A stretch of DNA of 10,162 bases from Nitrosomonas sp. (GCA_005779435.1 SXJH01000233.1:1-10162); one strand, 5' to 3'. Numbered from the stretch's first letter, positions 1 to 6,736 are shown. A program made the numbers and translations. Notes: a model not told the origin generated them from the letters alone.

Positions 1-1491
1 CAATTGTATTTGCTTTAAACGCGCTTCAACGCTGGAGAGTTGGTAAAAATTGCCATTGTCGTTTTTCAATGCGGTTTTCAATTGGTCGGCCGCTGCCTTA
101 TAGTGGCCTTTCAAATAATAAACTTCGGCTTGCGCGCGGTGCTCCAGCATTTTTTCGCCTAACAATTCGTAGCACTGGGCTTGCAGGGCATAGAGTTTAG
201 GGTCGTGCTGAATGATTTGCAGTTGCTTGTCGATGAATTTGAGCGCCGCTTCAATCTGTTTGTGATGAATTAGCGCCTGCGCGTAGCCTTGAATCAGTGC
301 GCGGTATTGCGGGTAAATTTTCAGTGCATTCTTGTAGACGGCGAACGCTTCTTCGGTTTTTCCGTTCGCTAATTTGACGCTGGCTGCGAGCGTTTCGATC
401 ATCGCGCCGCCGATGACGTTTTTCGGTTCCACGCGGATGGTTTTGCCTAACGGGTGATCGGTTAACGCCGATACGGCGGAATTGCCTTGCAGCAGTTGAT
501 ATAAATGGGCGAGTTCGCTATCGGCTTGTTTGTGTTTCTTGTCGCGCAATAGTGCGTGGACATAACCAAAACGTTCGACGATTTCGTTGCTGTAGCGCTT
601 TTCTTTCAAGCGGGTTTTAAATTGCGCTACCGTGTCGTGCGATTTTCCTTGCAGTGCCCGCAGCTTGGCGCGCACCAGCAGAAAATCGAAACTGTCGGGA
701 ACTTGCCGGTACGGCATTTCACTGATGCGGTTCTGAATATCCGCGATTCGCTCGTAAGTGATCGGATGCGTGCGCAGATAAGAAGGCGCGCCGTTCTCGT
801 GAAAACGCCCGGATTTTTGCAGGCGCTCAAAAAATGTAGTCATGCCTTGCGGATCGAAGCCCGCGTCGAGCAAAATATTCAGGCCGATACGATCGGCTTC
901 CTTTTCGTGATTGCGCGTGAAATCCAATTTGGATTGGATCATGCTGGCTTGCGAGGCGACCAAAACCGCCTGACTCGCCTGCGGATTGGAACGCGCGGCG
1001 ACAATCGCCACTGCGAGCGCCGCCAAATGTTTGATCATGTCGTACTTTTGCGAAGCGATCATGCGCGCCAAATGCTTTTGCGTCACATGCGCAATTTCAT
1101 GCGACATCACCGCAGCCAATTCGGATTCGCTCTGCGCCGCAATGATCAGCCCGCTGTTGAATCCCATGAATCCGCCGGGCAATGCGAACGCGTTAATCGA
1201 CGGGTTTTCCACGGCAAAAAACTCGAACGATTGCCCCGGACTGGCTTCGGTCGAGTTGGCGATCAATTTGTGTCCCAAATTGCCGAGATAGCTGGCGATT
1301 TCGGGATCGTCCATATAACTCGGATCCGCTCGGATCTGCCGCATGATTCTCAATCCCAGTTGCCGCTCCTGATGCGGCGTGATGCTGGTTTGCGACACAT
1401 CGCCGAGATCTGGCAGTTCATGCGCAATGCCGGTTACCGGCACTAACAGCATGAACAAAAAAGATAAGACGATTGATCGTGGAGCGCGCAT
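1..1491 (-). CDS. bepA: BepA/YfgC-like periplasmic M48 metalloprotease with TPR domain (C-terminus cut by window edge)
   Basis: Reading the minus strand from an ATG at 1491 gives an open frame of 497 codons that runs off the left edge. The first ~24 residues form a Sec signal peptide: MRAPR, a hydrophobic core, then a likely cut after GIA before HELPD. The M48 zinc site is visible as HEIAH (H131, E132, H135) and HEKEAD, with E196 as the probable third ligand and D200 conserved. An RTHP motif follows at 240-243 and may correspond to the regulatory histidine of E. coli BepA. Residues from about 300 onward are helical and TPR-like (AVYKNALKIYP, YYLKGHYKAA). Family knowledge: BepA degrades or assists outer-membrane proteins such as LptD at the BAM complex. 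E. coli BepA is about 487 residues, so only a short tail should be missing. I see no clear Shine-Dalgarno sequence. A general M48 peptidase of the same architecture is the alternative to strict BepA orthology. Confidence 0.88.
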   Translation of the reverse strand, partial: MRAPRSIVLSFLFMLLVPVTGIAHELPDLGDVSQTSITPHQERQLGLRIMRQIRADPSYMDDPEIASYLGNLGHKLIANSTEASPGQSFEFFAVENPSINAFALPGGFMGFNSGLIIAAQSESELAAVMSHEIAHVTQKHLARMIASQKYDMIKHLAALAVAIVAARSNPQASQAVLVASQASMIQSKLDFTRNHEKEADRIGLNILLDAGFDPQGMTTFFERLQKSGRFHENGAPSYLRTHPITYERIADIQNRISEMPYRQVPDSFDFLLVRAKLRALQGKSHDTVAQFKTRLKEKRYSNEIVERFGYVHALLRDKKHKQADSELAHLYQLLQGNSAVSALTDHPLGKTIRVEPKNVIGGAMIETLAASVKLANGKTEEAFAVYKNALKIYPQYRALIQGYAQALIHHKQIEAALKFIDKQLQIIQHDPKLYALQAQCYELLGEKMLEHRAQAEVYYLKGHYKAAADQLKTALKNDNGNFYQLSSVEARLKQIQL

Positions 1492-1549
1492 CGATAAACA
1501 AACTTTTTAAATGGAAAATAGCAATTGGATGGATAAATGAAATGGATGG

Positions 1550-1566
1550 TTTCTTGCGGCAAGAAA
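1550..1566. other. small inverted repeat downstream of the toxin gene
   Basis: TTTCTTG at 1550-1556 pairs perfectly with CAAGAAA at 1560-1566 around a 3-nt loop. It lies 17 bp beyond the toxin stop on the minus strand, in the 91-bp gap before the metalloprotease gene. On neither strand is it followed by a T tract, so it is at best a weak transcription end or RNA-stabilising hairpin. The same gap also carries two copies of TGGATGG (1526-1532 and 1543-1549), with no evident role. Confidence 0.3.
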
Positions 1567-1582
1567 TTGGGTTTGCGCGCTT

Positions 1583-1859
1583 TTATACTCCTTTGAAAAG
1601 TTGGGCGTGACTGCCTAGTCGGGTTAGATAAACCTGCTGTTCGTCCGTTTGGTAGATTAACAGCATATCACCGCCTAGATGGAATTCGCGAAAATCGGAC
1701 CATTCGCCTTGTAACGAATGGTCTTTGGTTTCCAGCGGTAAGGGGTTCATTGTTCAGTAGCGTGGCAACATACAGAAACAATTTAGTTGCTTGTGTATCT
1801 GTCAAATGGGCATTGCGCATATCTTTGATGAAAGTTTTATGGCGCAAAAGAACTTTCAT
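1583..1859 (-). pseudogene. YafQ-like mRNA-interferase toxin, split by a single-base frameshift
   Basis: The frame opens at ATG 1859 (MKVLLRHKTFIKDMRNAH...) and reads like YafQ up to LLNNEP, then shifts and stops near 1668 after a 63-residue product with an unrelated tail. From about 1742 the other frame continues the family sequence: PLETKDHSLQGEWSDF, FREFHLGGDMLLIYQ, LTRLGSHAQLFKGV, then a stop at 1583-1585. Removing one C from the run of four (G on the plus strand, 1742-1745) restores a 91-residue protein, the usual YafQ length (92 in E. coli). All residues known to matter in E. coli YafQ have counterparts: the His of DHSL, the His and Asp of HLGGD, and the His and Phe of GSHAQLF. Family role: a ribosome-associated endonuclease that cuts mRNA during translation, held inactive by DinJ. 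Its ATG overlaps the antitoxin stop (ATGA). Whether the frameshift is a real inactivating mutation or a sequencing error cannot be decided here. Confidence 0.85.
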
Positions 1860-2116
1860 GGCGACTTGATTTCTCGCCGAAGCTGATCAAGGGTGACGGT
1901 TTTGAGATTCTTTTTGGTGCGAACATCCAACATGGCGTTTTTGCTATCTTCATTGGGCAAGGTGACATCAAAAGGCAATCCTTGTTTGGCGACGATCAGG
2001 CTGGTAAAAATATTGACGGCTTCGCTGAAGTTCATGCCGAGTTGCGAAAGTATTTGTTTTGCTTCCGTGAGTTTTTCTGCATCAAGACGCAAGCTGGTTT
2101 GTATTTTGGCTGACAT
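1856..2116 (-). CDS. DinJ/RelB-family antitoxin
   Basis: This is an 86-residue protein, the same length as E. coli DinJ, starting MSAKIQTSLRLDAEKL. I chose the ATG at 2116 over an upstream in-frame ATG at 2155. It is preceded by AGGAGA at a good distance, and the family begins here with a beta strand (IQTSLRL) that forms the ribbon of the ribbon-helix-helix DNA-binding fold. The following helices (TEAKQILSQLG, FSEAVNIFTSLIVAKQG) complete the fold, and the LPFDVTLPN segment is the hallmark of RelB/DinJ. The charged C-terminal part (residues ~55-86) would wrap the toxin. Its stop overlaps the toxin start by 4 bp, so translation is coupled and antitoxin is made first. Antitoxins of this family bind their own promoter as dimers, and a palindrome sits over the -10 here. 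With the toxin gene broken, this antitoxin may now be free-standing. Confidence 0.9.
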   Translation of the reverse strand: MSAKIQTSLRLDAEKLTEAKQILSQLGMNFSEAVNIFTSLIVAKQGLPFDVTLPNEDSKNAMLDVRTKKNLKTVTLDQLRREIKSP

Positions 2117-2145
2117 GAGATATTTCTCCTGATTAATCTCATTTG

Positions 2146-2151
2146 AGTATA
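2146..2151 (-). promoter_or_regulatory. putative -10 element of the toxin-antitoxin operon
   Basis: On the minus strand this reads TATACT, five of six matches to TATAAT, 30 bp upstream of the antitoxin ATG at 2116. No strong -35 is seen at the expected distance (TGATAA-like at 16 bp), which fits a repressible or weak promoter. Confidence 0.5.
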
Positions 2152-2164
2152 CCATTTGGGATAC
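2147..2164. promoter_or_regulatory. imperfect palindrome, candidate antitoxin operator
   Basis: The 18-bp sequence GTATACCATTTGGGATAC is self-complementary at 14 of 18 positions (outer GTAT/ATAC and inner CCA/TGG). It overlaps the putative -10 of the operon. RelB/DinJ antitoxins are ribbon-helix-helix repressors that bind such operators, so autoregulation is the natural reading. This is inference from position and symmetry only. Confidence 0.5.
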
Positions 2165-2219
2165 AAATTATCATGAGAGCGACGCAGAAAAAATACCGCT
2201 CAAATTCTCAACGCTATAA

Positions 2220-2255
2220 ACAAAAAAACACCGCACGAATGAGGTGTTTTTTTGT
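2220..2255 (-). terminator. Rho-independent terminator, symmetric and potentially bidirectional
   Basis: A perfect 13-bp inverted repeat (2220-2232 with 2243-2255) has the core AAAAAAACACC / GGTGTTTTTTT around a 10-nt loop. Each strand therefore shows a short GC stem (CACC/GGTG) followed by seven T. It lies about 100 bp after the pilin stop and before the toxin-antitoxin promoter, so the likely job is to end the pilin transcript. The symmetry would let it also stop transcription from the other side. Confidence 0.75.
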
Positions 2256-2309
2256 CCGGCTGCGATTGACGGAAAGTGTTTTATTGGTCCGTCTACGCCG
2301 ATTCCGGGT

Positions 2310-2336
2310 GTTGGGCTTCTCTTTGATCAGCCCAAC
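2310..2336. repeat. GTTGGGCT...AGCCCAAC hairpin, REP-like dispersed repeat candidate
   Basis: GTTGGGCT (2310-2317) pairs perfectly with AGCCCAAC (2329-2336) around an 11-nt loop and is followed by CTACG. From memory, closely similar units (GTTGGGCTTCGC...CAGCCCAACCTACG) are scattered in intergenic regions of Nitrosomonas and many other proteobacteria. Only one copy is in this window, so dispersal cannot be shown here. It sits 20 bp after the pilin stop and may also stabilise the 3' end of that mRNA. Confidence 0.55.
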
Positions 2337-2356
2337 CTACGTGCTGATTCCAACAA

Positions 2357-2776
2357 TTAATTATTTACATAACCCTGAGTGGTGCAACCACCGCTGTATG
2401 TCCAGTTAAGTCTTTCGCCATTGGTAGCTGGAGTAAGGGTACAGGTTTCTGTTGCCAAAATTCCCTTATAAGCATTTGGTGTTGCTAAAATTACTCCAGC
2501 CGTTACTGTAAGAGAATTAAATGCACCTAATGTACTGGCTGTAGGTACGGGAGGTACTCCATTCGATCCTGCGGTACAATTTGTTATGGCGCCAGTCGAA
2601 TTGAAGCACTCGGTAACCGCAAGTTTGTAAGGTGCCATCGCACCAACGACCTCGGTATAAGCTGCTTTTTTCATGTAATTCTGGTATGCAGGTAATGCCA
2701 CCGCTGCCAAAATACCGATAATTGCCACTACGATCATTAATTCGATGAGGGTGAAACCTTTTTGTGCTTGTTGCAT
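2357..2776 (-). CDS. pilA: type IV major pilin-like protein (PilA/PilE family)
   Basis: This is a 139-residue prepilin starting MQQAQKG^FTLIELM. The short basic leader of 7 residues ends in Gly and is followed by Phe, the classic PilD prepilin-peptidase cleavage and N-methylation site. Mature residue 5 is Glu (E12 of the precursor), needed for filament assembly. A long hydrophobic helix follows (MIVVAIIGILAAVALPAY, then QNYMKKA). The globular part has four cysteines (C57, C67, C112, C131). C112-C131 would form the C-terminal disulfide loop typical of type IVa pilins. I chose ATG 2776 because AGGAG lies 8 bp upstream and the leader fits. The open frame extends to 2923, but that extension runs through the promoter and into glnE. 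Other pilus genes are absent, so this is a lone structural gene that would use assembly machinery encoded elsewhere. It could be the major pilin or one of several paralogues. Transcription probably uses the sigma-54 promoter at 2835-2850. Confidence 0.92.
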   Translation of the reverse strand: MQQAQKGFTLIELMIVVAIIGILAAVALPAYQNYMKKAAYTEVVGAMAPYKLAVTECFNSTGAITNCTAGSNGVPPVPTASTLGAFNSLTVTAGVILATPNAYKGILATETCTLTPATNGERLNWTYSGGCTTQGYVNN

Positions 2777-2834
2777 TTTAAATGCTCCTGTTGAGATTGA
2801 AAGTTGGCCACACCTAAGTGGGTATCTGCTAGTA

Positions 2835-2850
2835 AGCAGAGTTCGTGCCA
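2835..2850 (-). promoter_or_regulatory. sigma-54 (RpoN) -24/-12 promoter of the pilin gene
   Basis: The minus strand reads TGGCACGAACTCTGCT: GG and GC elements separated by exactly 10 bases, with the consensus TGGCAC half complete. Transcription would start near 2825, leaving a leader of about 50 nt before the pilin ATG. Known family parallel: pilA of Pseudomonas and relatives is driven by sigma-54 with the PilS/PilR two-component system. The DNA upstream is AT-rich (2851-2890), suited to bending. A one-mismatch IHF-like site (2891-2903) overlaps the glnE stop but is weak evidence. Confidence 0.8.
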
Positions 2851-2889
2851 GATTTTGAATTTTAATTGAATATTTTTGCAATTCGCTTT

Positions 2890-5697
2890 TTAATCGATTG
2901 AATTGCCGAATACTTCTTCCCATAGCGCCAGAACCGCTTTGCGATCTTCGTTCAAATGAGCGCTTTCCACGCGGGCGGATTTTTGCATTTGCCCATCGGC
3001 GGGGATGTTGCCGGTTAGGTCGGCTTCGCCGTTGAGCCGCTGGCGGTGCTGGATACGCCGGAATTCGCGGTAGGCGGAGCGTGCTTTGTCGGCCAATTCG
3101 ATGGGGATGAGCCCCAATTCTCCGGCGAGTTTCAGCAGCGCGATGTTGCCGATATTACCGGTTAATTGCGGATATTGACAGGCATAACCCAATACCAGGT
3201 ATTGCACGATGAATTCCACGTCAATGATGCCGCCTCGGTCGTGTTTGATATCGAACAGCGATGTCGGGTTCGGGTGTGCGTCCAGCATTTTTTCGCGCAT
3301 TTTTAGAATGTCTTGTTTCAACCCGGTAAGACCGCGTGCTTTGCATAAAATTTCCTTGCGCGTGTTTTCAAACACTGCGCCGACTTGCGGATCGCCTGCG
3401 GCAAAGCGCGCGCGGGTCAGGGCTTGATGCTCCCATACCCAGGCTTGTTGCCGCTGATATTGCGCAAAAGCTTCCATCGAACTGACCAGCAAGCCGGTAA
3501 TGCCGTTGGGGCGCAGGCGCAGATCGGTTTCGTAGAGCATGTCCGCCGAGGTGTGGCGAGTCAGCCAAATATTGATGTTTTGTCCAAGCTTGGTATAAAT
3601 TTCGGCGGCATCCGGATGATCGTCTTCGTAGAGAAAAATCAGATCGAGATCGGAGGCATAGCCGAGTTCTTTTCCGCCCAGTTTGCCGTAACCGATGATG
3701 GCGAACGCAGGTTTTTCGCGGTGGCGTTTTTTCAGGCTCAGCCAGGCCAGGTTAAGCACCGTATCGAGCACCAAATCGGCCAGCGCGGTTAAATGATCGC
3801 TCAGCGTTTCGAGCAGCAGCGAGCCTTCCAGGTCGGTAACCAGCAACCGGAATACTTGCGCATGCTGGAAGTGCCGTAAAACGTCCATTTGCCATTCGAT
3901 GATGTCGTTTTTGGGGTTGTTGTCGTGATTCAATTGATAATTCAATTCTTGCCGGAGCAGGTTCCAATCAGGCACCGGATGCGGCGTATCCTGGCGCAAT
4001 AGCTCGTCCAATAGAATCGGGTGCCGCCCCAGATAATCGCTGGCCCATTGACTGATACTGACAAGTTCCGCGACGCGGTGGAGGGTGTGCGGGTGTTCCA
4101 GCAGCAGCAGCAAATAGGAAGTCTGCGCGCTGATTTTTTCCAGCAATTGCAGCATACGCTCCAGCGTGATTTCAACCGGCGGAAAACCGACCACGGCTTC
4201 GATCAGCATCGGAATCAGGGTGCCGATATGCTGCTGGCTGGTTTCGGGCAGGCAATGATAGAAATTGCCTTGATAAAATAACCGCAACCGCTCCGAAATT
4301 TTTTCCGGATCGGCAAATCCCAGCGAGCTTAGTTGCGTTGTGGCTGCTTCGGTTTGCGAAATATCGTGCGCTTCCGTTTGCCAGAAATTGGCCAGGATGT
4401 CGTGTACCGGCGATTTTTTCGGTGTGGCAAAAATAAGCTCAAAGTGACGCGTTACGTCATTTCTGTGCACATCCAGTTGATTTATAAATGCTTTGTAATC
4501 CGAGAAACCCATCGCGGCGGCGATCAGTTGCTGGTCGTCCGGCGTGAGCGGCAAGGTTTGCGTTTGCTGATCGTCCAGATATTGCAGGCGGTGTTCGAGT
4601 TTGCGTAGAAAATAATAGGCTTGTGTTAATTCCGCAACAGTATGCTGCGGGAGTTGTTGTTTTTTTTGCAGCCGCTGCAGGACGCTCAACGTCGGACGGA
4701 TGCACAAATCCACGTCGTGGCCGCCGCGAATCAATTGAAAAACCTGGGTAATGAATTCGATTTCCCGGATACCGCCGGGGCCCAGTTTAATGTTGTCATG
4801 CATTTCCCGGCGCTCCACTTCCTTGCGCAGTTGCGCATGCAATCTGCGCATCGATTCATAAGCGCCAAAATCGAGGTATTGCCGGAATACAAACGGGCGG
4901 ACGATTTTTTCCATCAAGACCGATTGCGTTCCGGCATCGATATGCTCGGTAATGACACGGCCTTTGATCCAGGCGTGACGCTCCCATTCGCGCCCTTGTT
5001 TGATGAAATAATCTTCCAGCATCGGAAAACTGATCGCCAGCGGACTGTTTTCCCCGTGCGGGCGCAGGCGCATATCGACCCGGAATACATAGCCGTCGAC
5101 GGTATAATCGTTAAGACTGGCGATCAATTTGCGGCCCAGGCGGGCAAAAAATTCGTGATTGGAGATCGATTTTTTGCCGTCGGTTTCACCGTCTTCCGGG
5201 TAGACGAAAATTAAGTCGACGTCGGACGACACGTTAAGCTCGCCGCCGCCGAGTTTTCCCATGGCAACAACCAGCAAGTGCTGGGCGGCGTTGCCGGTTT
5301 CGCCTCTGGGAGAACCGAACCGATCGGGTTGCGACAACCAGTTCTCATGGTGCTTGAGCGCGAAGTTGATGGTGACTTCGGCAAGACCGGTCATGGTCGA
5401 CATCACTTCGGATAAATCCGCCTGACCGCTGATATCGCGGATGGCCAATCGCAAGACGACTTGCTTGCGCAAATCGCGCAGCAGGCGGTGCAGCGATTCT
5501 TCGTCGCGGAAAATCGGCTGCGAATCCAGGAACGCTCGCATTTCCTCGCGGCTGAACGGGAGGTGTTGTTTTTCCAGTAATGCGGTTTTGCGCTCAGGTT
5601 CGCTATCGAGCAAGCGCTGCGCATAGCGGCTGAAAGGTAATGCTGCGGCGAGCACGGTTTCAGGTGTAAAATCGGCAACAGGCATCACATTAGGCAT
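2890..5697 (-). CDS. glnE: bifunctional glutamine synthetase adenylyltransferase/deadenylase
   Basis: This 935-residue protein is close to the 946 of E. coli GlnE. It attaches AMP to, or removes it from, glutamine synthetase in answer to PII and glutamine, tuning ammonium assimilation in the cytoplasm. Two nucleotidyltransferase folds are visible. The N-terminal adenylyl-remover has GKLGGGELN at 147-155, the paired acids D159 and D161 in SDVDLIF, and DMRLRPHG at 208-215. The C-terminal adenylyltransferase has GYGKLGGKELGYASDLD at 669-685, with D683 and D685 equivalent to the catalytic D701/D703 of E. coli, followed by DLRLRPNG. The middle (roughly 440-560) is the helical regulatory region. 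I used the ATG at 5697. A second in-frame ATG four codons in is equally possible, and neither has a clear Shine-Dalgarno. The pilin gene starts 113 bp downstream on the same strand with its own promoter. The sequence is intact, with no missing key residue seen. Confidence 0.97.
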   Translation of the reverse strand: MPNVMPVADFTPETVLAAALPFSRYAQRLLDSEPERKTALLEKQHLPFSREEMRAFLDSQPIFRDEESLHRLLRDLRKQVVLRLAIRDISGQADLSEVMSTMTGLAEVTINFALKHHENWLSQPDRFGSPRGETGNAAQHLLVVAMGKLGGGELNVSSDVDLIFVYPEDGETDGKKSISNHEFFARLGRKLIASLNDYTVDGYVFRVDMRLRPHGENSPLAISFPMLEDYFIKQGREWERHAWIKGRVITEHIDAGTQSVLMEKIVRPFVFRQYLDFGAYESMRRLHAQLRKEVERREMHDNIKLGPGGIREIEFITQVFQLIRGGHDVDLCIRPTLSVLQRLQKKQQLPQHTVAELTQAYYFLRKLEHRLQYLDDQQTQTLPLTPDDQQLIAAAMGFSDYKAFINQLDVHRNDVTRHFELIFATPKKSPVHDILANFWQTEAHDISQTEAATTQLSSLGFADPEKISERLRLFYQGNFYHCLPETSQQHIGTLIPMLIEAVVGFPPVEITLERMLQLLEKISAQTSYLLLLLEHPHTLHRVAELVSISQWASDYLGRHPILLDELLRQDTPHPVPDWNLLRQELNYQLNHDNNPKNDIIEWQMDVLRHFQHAQVFRLLVTDLEGSLLLETLSDHLTALADLVLDTVLNLAWLSLKKRHREKPAFAIIGYGKLGGKELGYASDLDLIFLYEDDHPDAAEIYTKLGQNINIWLTRHTSADMLYETDLRLRPNGITGLLVSSMEAFAQYQRQQAWVWEHQALTRARFAAGDPQVGAVFENTRKEILCKARGLTGLKQDILKMREKMLDAHPNPTSLFDIKHDRGGIIDVEFIVQYLVLGYACQYPQLTGNIGNIALLKLAGELGLIPIELADKARSAYREFRRIQHRQRLNGEADLTGNIPADGQMQKSARVESAHLNEDRKAVLALWEEVFGNSID

Positions 5698-5725
5698 AAA
5701 TCAAAACACAACGATATTCGAGTAA

Positions 5726-5753
5726 ATGTTAGAATCGGGCATGGCTTTGGCAA
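5726..5753 (-). promoter_or_regulatory. putative sigma-70 promoter of glnE
   Basis: On the minus strand TTGCCA (5748-5753) and TAACAT (5726-5731) are separated by 16 bp, each matching four of six positions or better to the -35 and -10 consensus. The start would lie about 20-25 bp upstream of the glnE ATG. Spacing and position support it; there is no other evidence. Confidence 0.45.
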
Positions 5754-5808
5754 CCACCCGATTTTATATGGAATAACAATTAAAAGCGCTTGATAATGGC
5801 GGTTATAT

Positions 5809-5840
5809 CGCAAAAATATCGATAAACGGCCGTTTTTGCG
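5809..5840. repeat. inverted repeat in the leader region of the nitrilase gene
   Basis: CGCAAAAA (5809-5816) pairs with TTTTTGCG (5833-5840) around 16 bases that contain the palindromes ATCGAT and CGGCCG. It lies 33 bp before the nitrilase ATG. It could be a regulator site or a leader hairpin. No T tract follows it on the plus strand. Function unknown. Confidence 0.3.
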
Positions 5841-5872
5841 CGATTGGCGATAAAAATTCAATCAACGGAACA

Positions 5873-6736
5873 ATGTTAAACAATACCACCGAGCCGCAAC
5901 ATTCTGCATTAGGCAAAGAAAAATCGAAAGGATTCCGGGTTGCGGCGATACAAATGGCTTCCGGGCCAAGCGTTGCCGCCAATTTGGAGGAGGCGGCGCG
6001 CTTAATCGAGGAAGCCGTTGCGCAACAAGCCAAACTGGTTGTGCTGCCCGAATATTTCTGCATCATGGGAATGAAAGATACCGATAAATTGGCGGTTCGG
6101 GAACAGCCAGGCGACGGCCCGATTCAGAAATTTCTCAGCGATACGGCAAAACACTTCGGTATCTGGCTGGTCGGCGGATCGGTGCCGCTGGCTTCCGCCG
6201 AATCCGATAAAGTATTCAATAGCTGTTTGGTGTATGCGGATAACGGCAAACAAGTCGCGCGCTACGACAAAATCCATTTGTTCGGTTTGCAATTGGGACA
6301 TGAGCACTATGCGGAGGAAAAAACCATCGTGGCGGGCGACAGAGTCGTTACCGTGGATTCGCCTTTTGGCCGTATGGGCTTGTCGATCTGCTATGATTTG
6401 CGGTTTCCGGAATTGTTCCGCTTAATGAACAAGGTCGATATCATCCTTGCTCCTTCGGCATTTACCGCGATCACCGGCAAGGCGCATTGGGAAGTTTTAG
6501 TCCGCGCGCGCGCGGTGGAGAATATGGCTTATGTGATTGCGCCCGGACAAGGCGGCTATCATGTCAATGGGCGGGAAACCAACGGCGACAGCATGATCGT
6601 CGACCCCTGGGGCGGTGTTATTGCACGATTGCCCAGAGGTTCCGGTACCGTTGTGGCTACAATCGATCCTGAATACCAATCCAGCGTGCGCGCAAATTTG
6701 CCCGCGCTGGACCATCGAACCCTGCTGGCTTGCTAG
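5873..6736 (+). CDS. nitrilase-superfamily carbon-nitrogen hydrolase (Nit1/omega-amidase-like)
   Basis: This 287-residue protein has the complete Glu-Lys-Cys triad of the nitrilase fold: E60 in VVLPEYF, K133 in RYDKIHLF, and C173 in SICYDLRFPELF. A second supporting Glu is in HEHY (E144). Such enzymes cut amide C-N bonds through a thioester on the Cys. The combination SICYDLRFPELFR with GxxAHWEVLVRARAVEN is that of the Nit1 branch, whose characterised members hydrolyse deaminated glutathione (metabolite repair). The exact substrate here is inference. The family usually begins at the strand FRVAAIQM, so the first ~20 residues (MLNNTTEPQ...KSKG) are a polar extension. No alternative start lies between, and only a weak GGA is seen before the ATG. 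It is followed after 43 bp by tldD, an arrangement I recognise next to glnE in betaproteobacteria, and is probably cotranscribed with it. Confidence 0.88.
   Translation: MLNNTTEPQHSALGKEKSKGFRVAAIQMASGPSVAANLEEAARLIEEAVAQQAKLVVLPEYFCIMGMKDTDKLAVREQPGDGPIQKFLSDTAKHFGIWLVGGSVPLASAESDKVFNSCLVYADNGKQVARYDKIHLFGLQLGHEHYAEEKTIVAGDRVVTVDSPFGRMGLSICYDLRFPELFRLMNKVDIILAPSAFTAITGKAHWEVLVRARAVENMAYVIAPGQGGYHVNGRETNGDSMIVDPWGGVIARLPRGSGTVVATIDPEYQSSVRANLPALDHRTLLAC

Larger units (their letters stand above)
2165..2356. other. 192-bp gene-free spacer between pilin stop and toxin-antitoxin promoter
   Basis: I see no convincing gene here. An 88-codon plus-strand frame crosses it, but it lacks a ribosome site and runs into the antisense of the pilin gene. 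The stretch holds two separate hairpins, listed on their own: a terminator-like repeat at 2220-2255 and a GTTGGGCT hairpin at 2310-2336. Confidence 0.6.

Noticed and set aside
556..1446. 296-codon plus-strand open frame
   Set aside because: It is the antisense shadow of the metalloprotease gene, whose minus-strand frame has a signal peptide, HExxH and TPR features. The plus-strand product resembles no family and has no ribosome site.
1742..1745. Phase variation of the toxin through the C run
   Set aside because: A run of four bases is too short for ordinary slippage-based phase variation. A fixed mutation or read error is simpler.
2143..2409. 88-codon plus-strand frame in the spacer next to the pilin gene
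   Set aside because: It crosses two hairpins and antisense pilin sequence, has no Shine-Dalgarno and no recognisable domain.
2777..2923. Upstream extension of the pilin frame to an ATG at 2923
   Set aside because: It would cover the sigma-54 promoter and the end of glnE and would bury the prepilin leader inside the protein. AGGAG before ATG 2776 fixes the start.
3385..5214. Several plus-strand frames of 70-190 codons inside glnE
   Set aside because: They are shadows of the strongly supported glnE coding frame, with no start signals or family features of their own.
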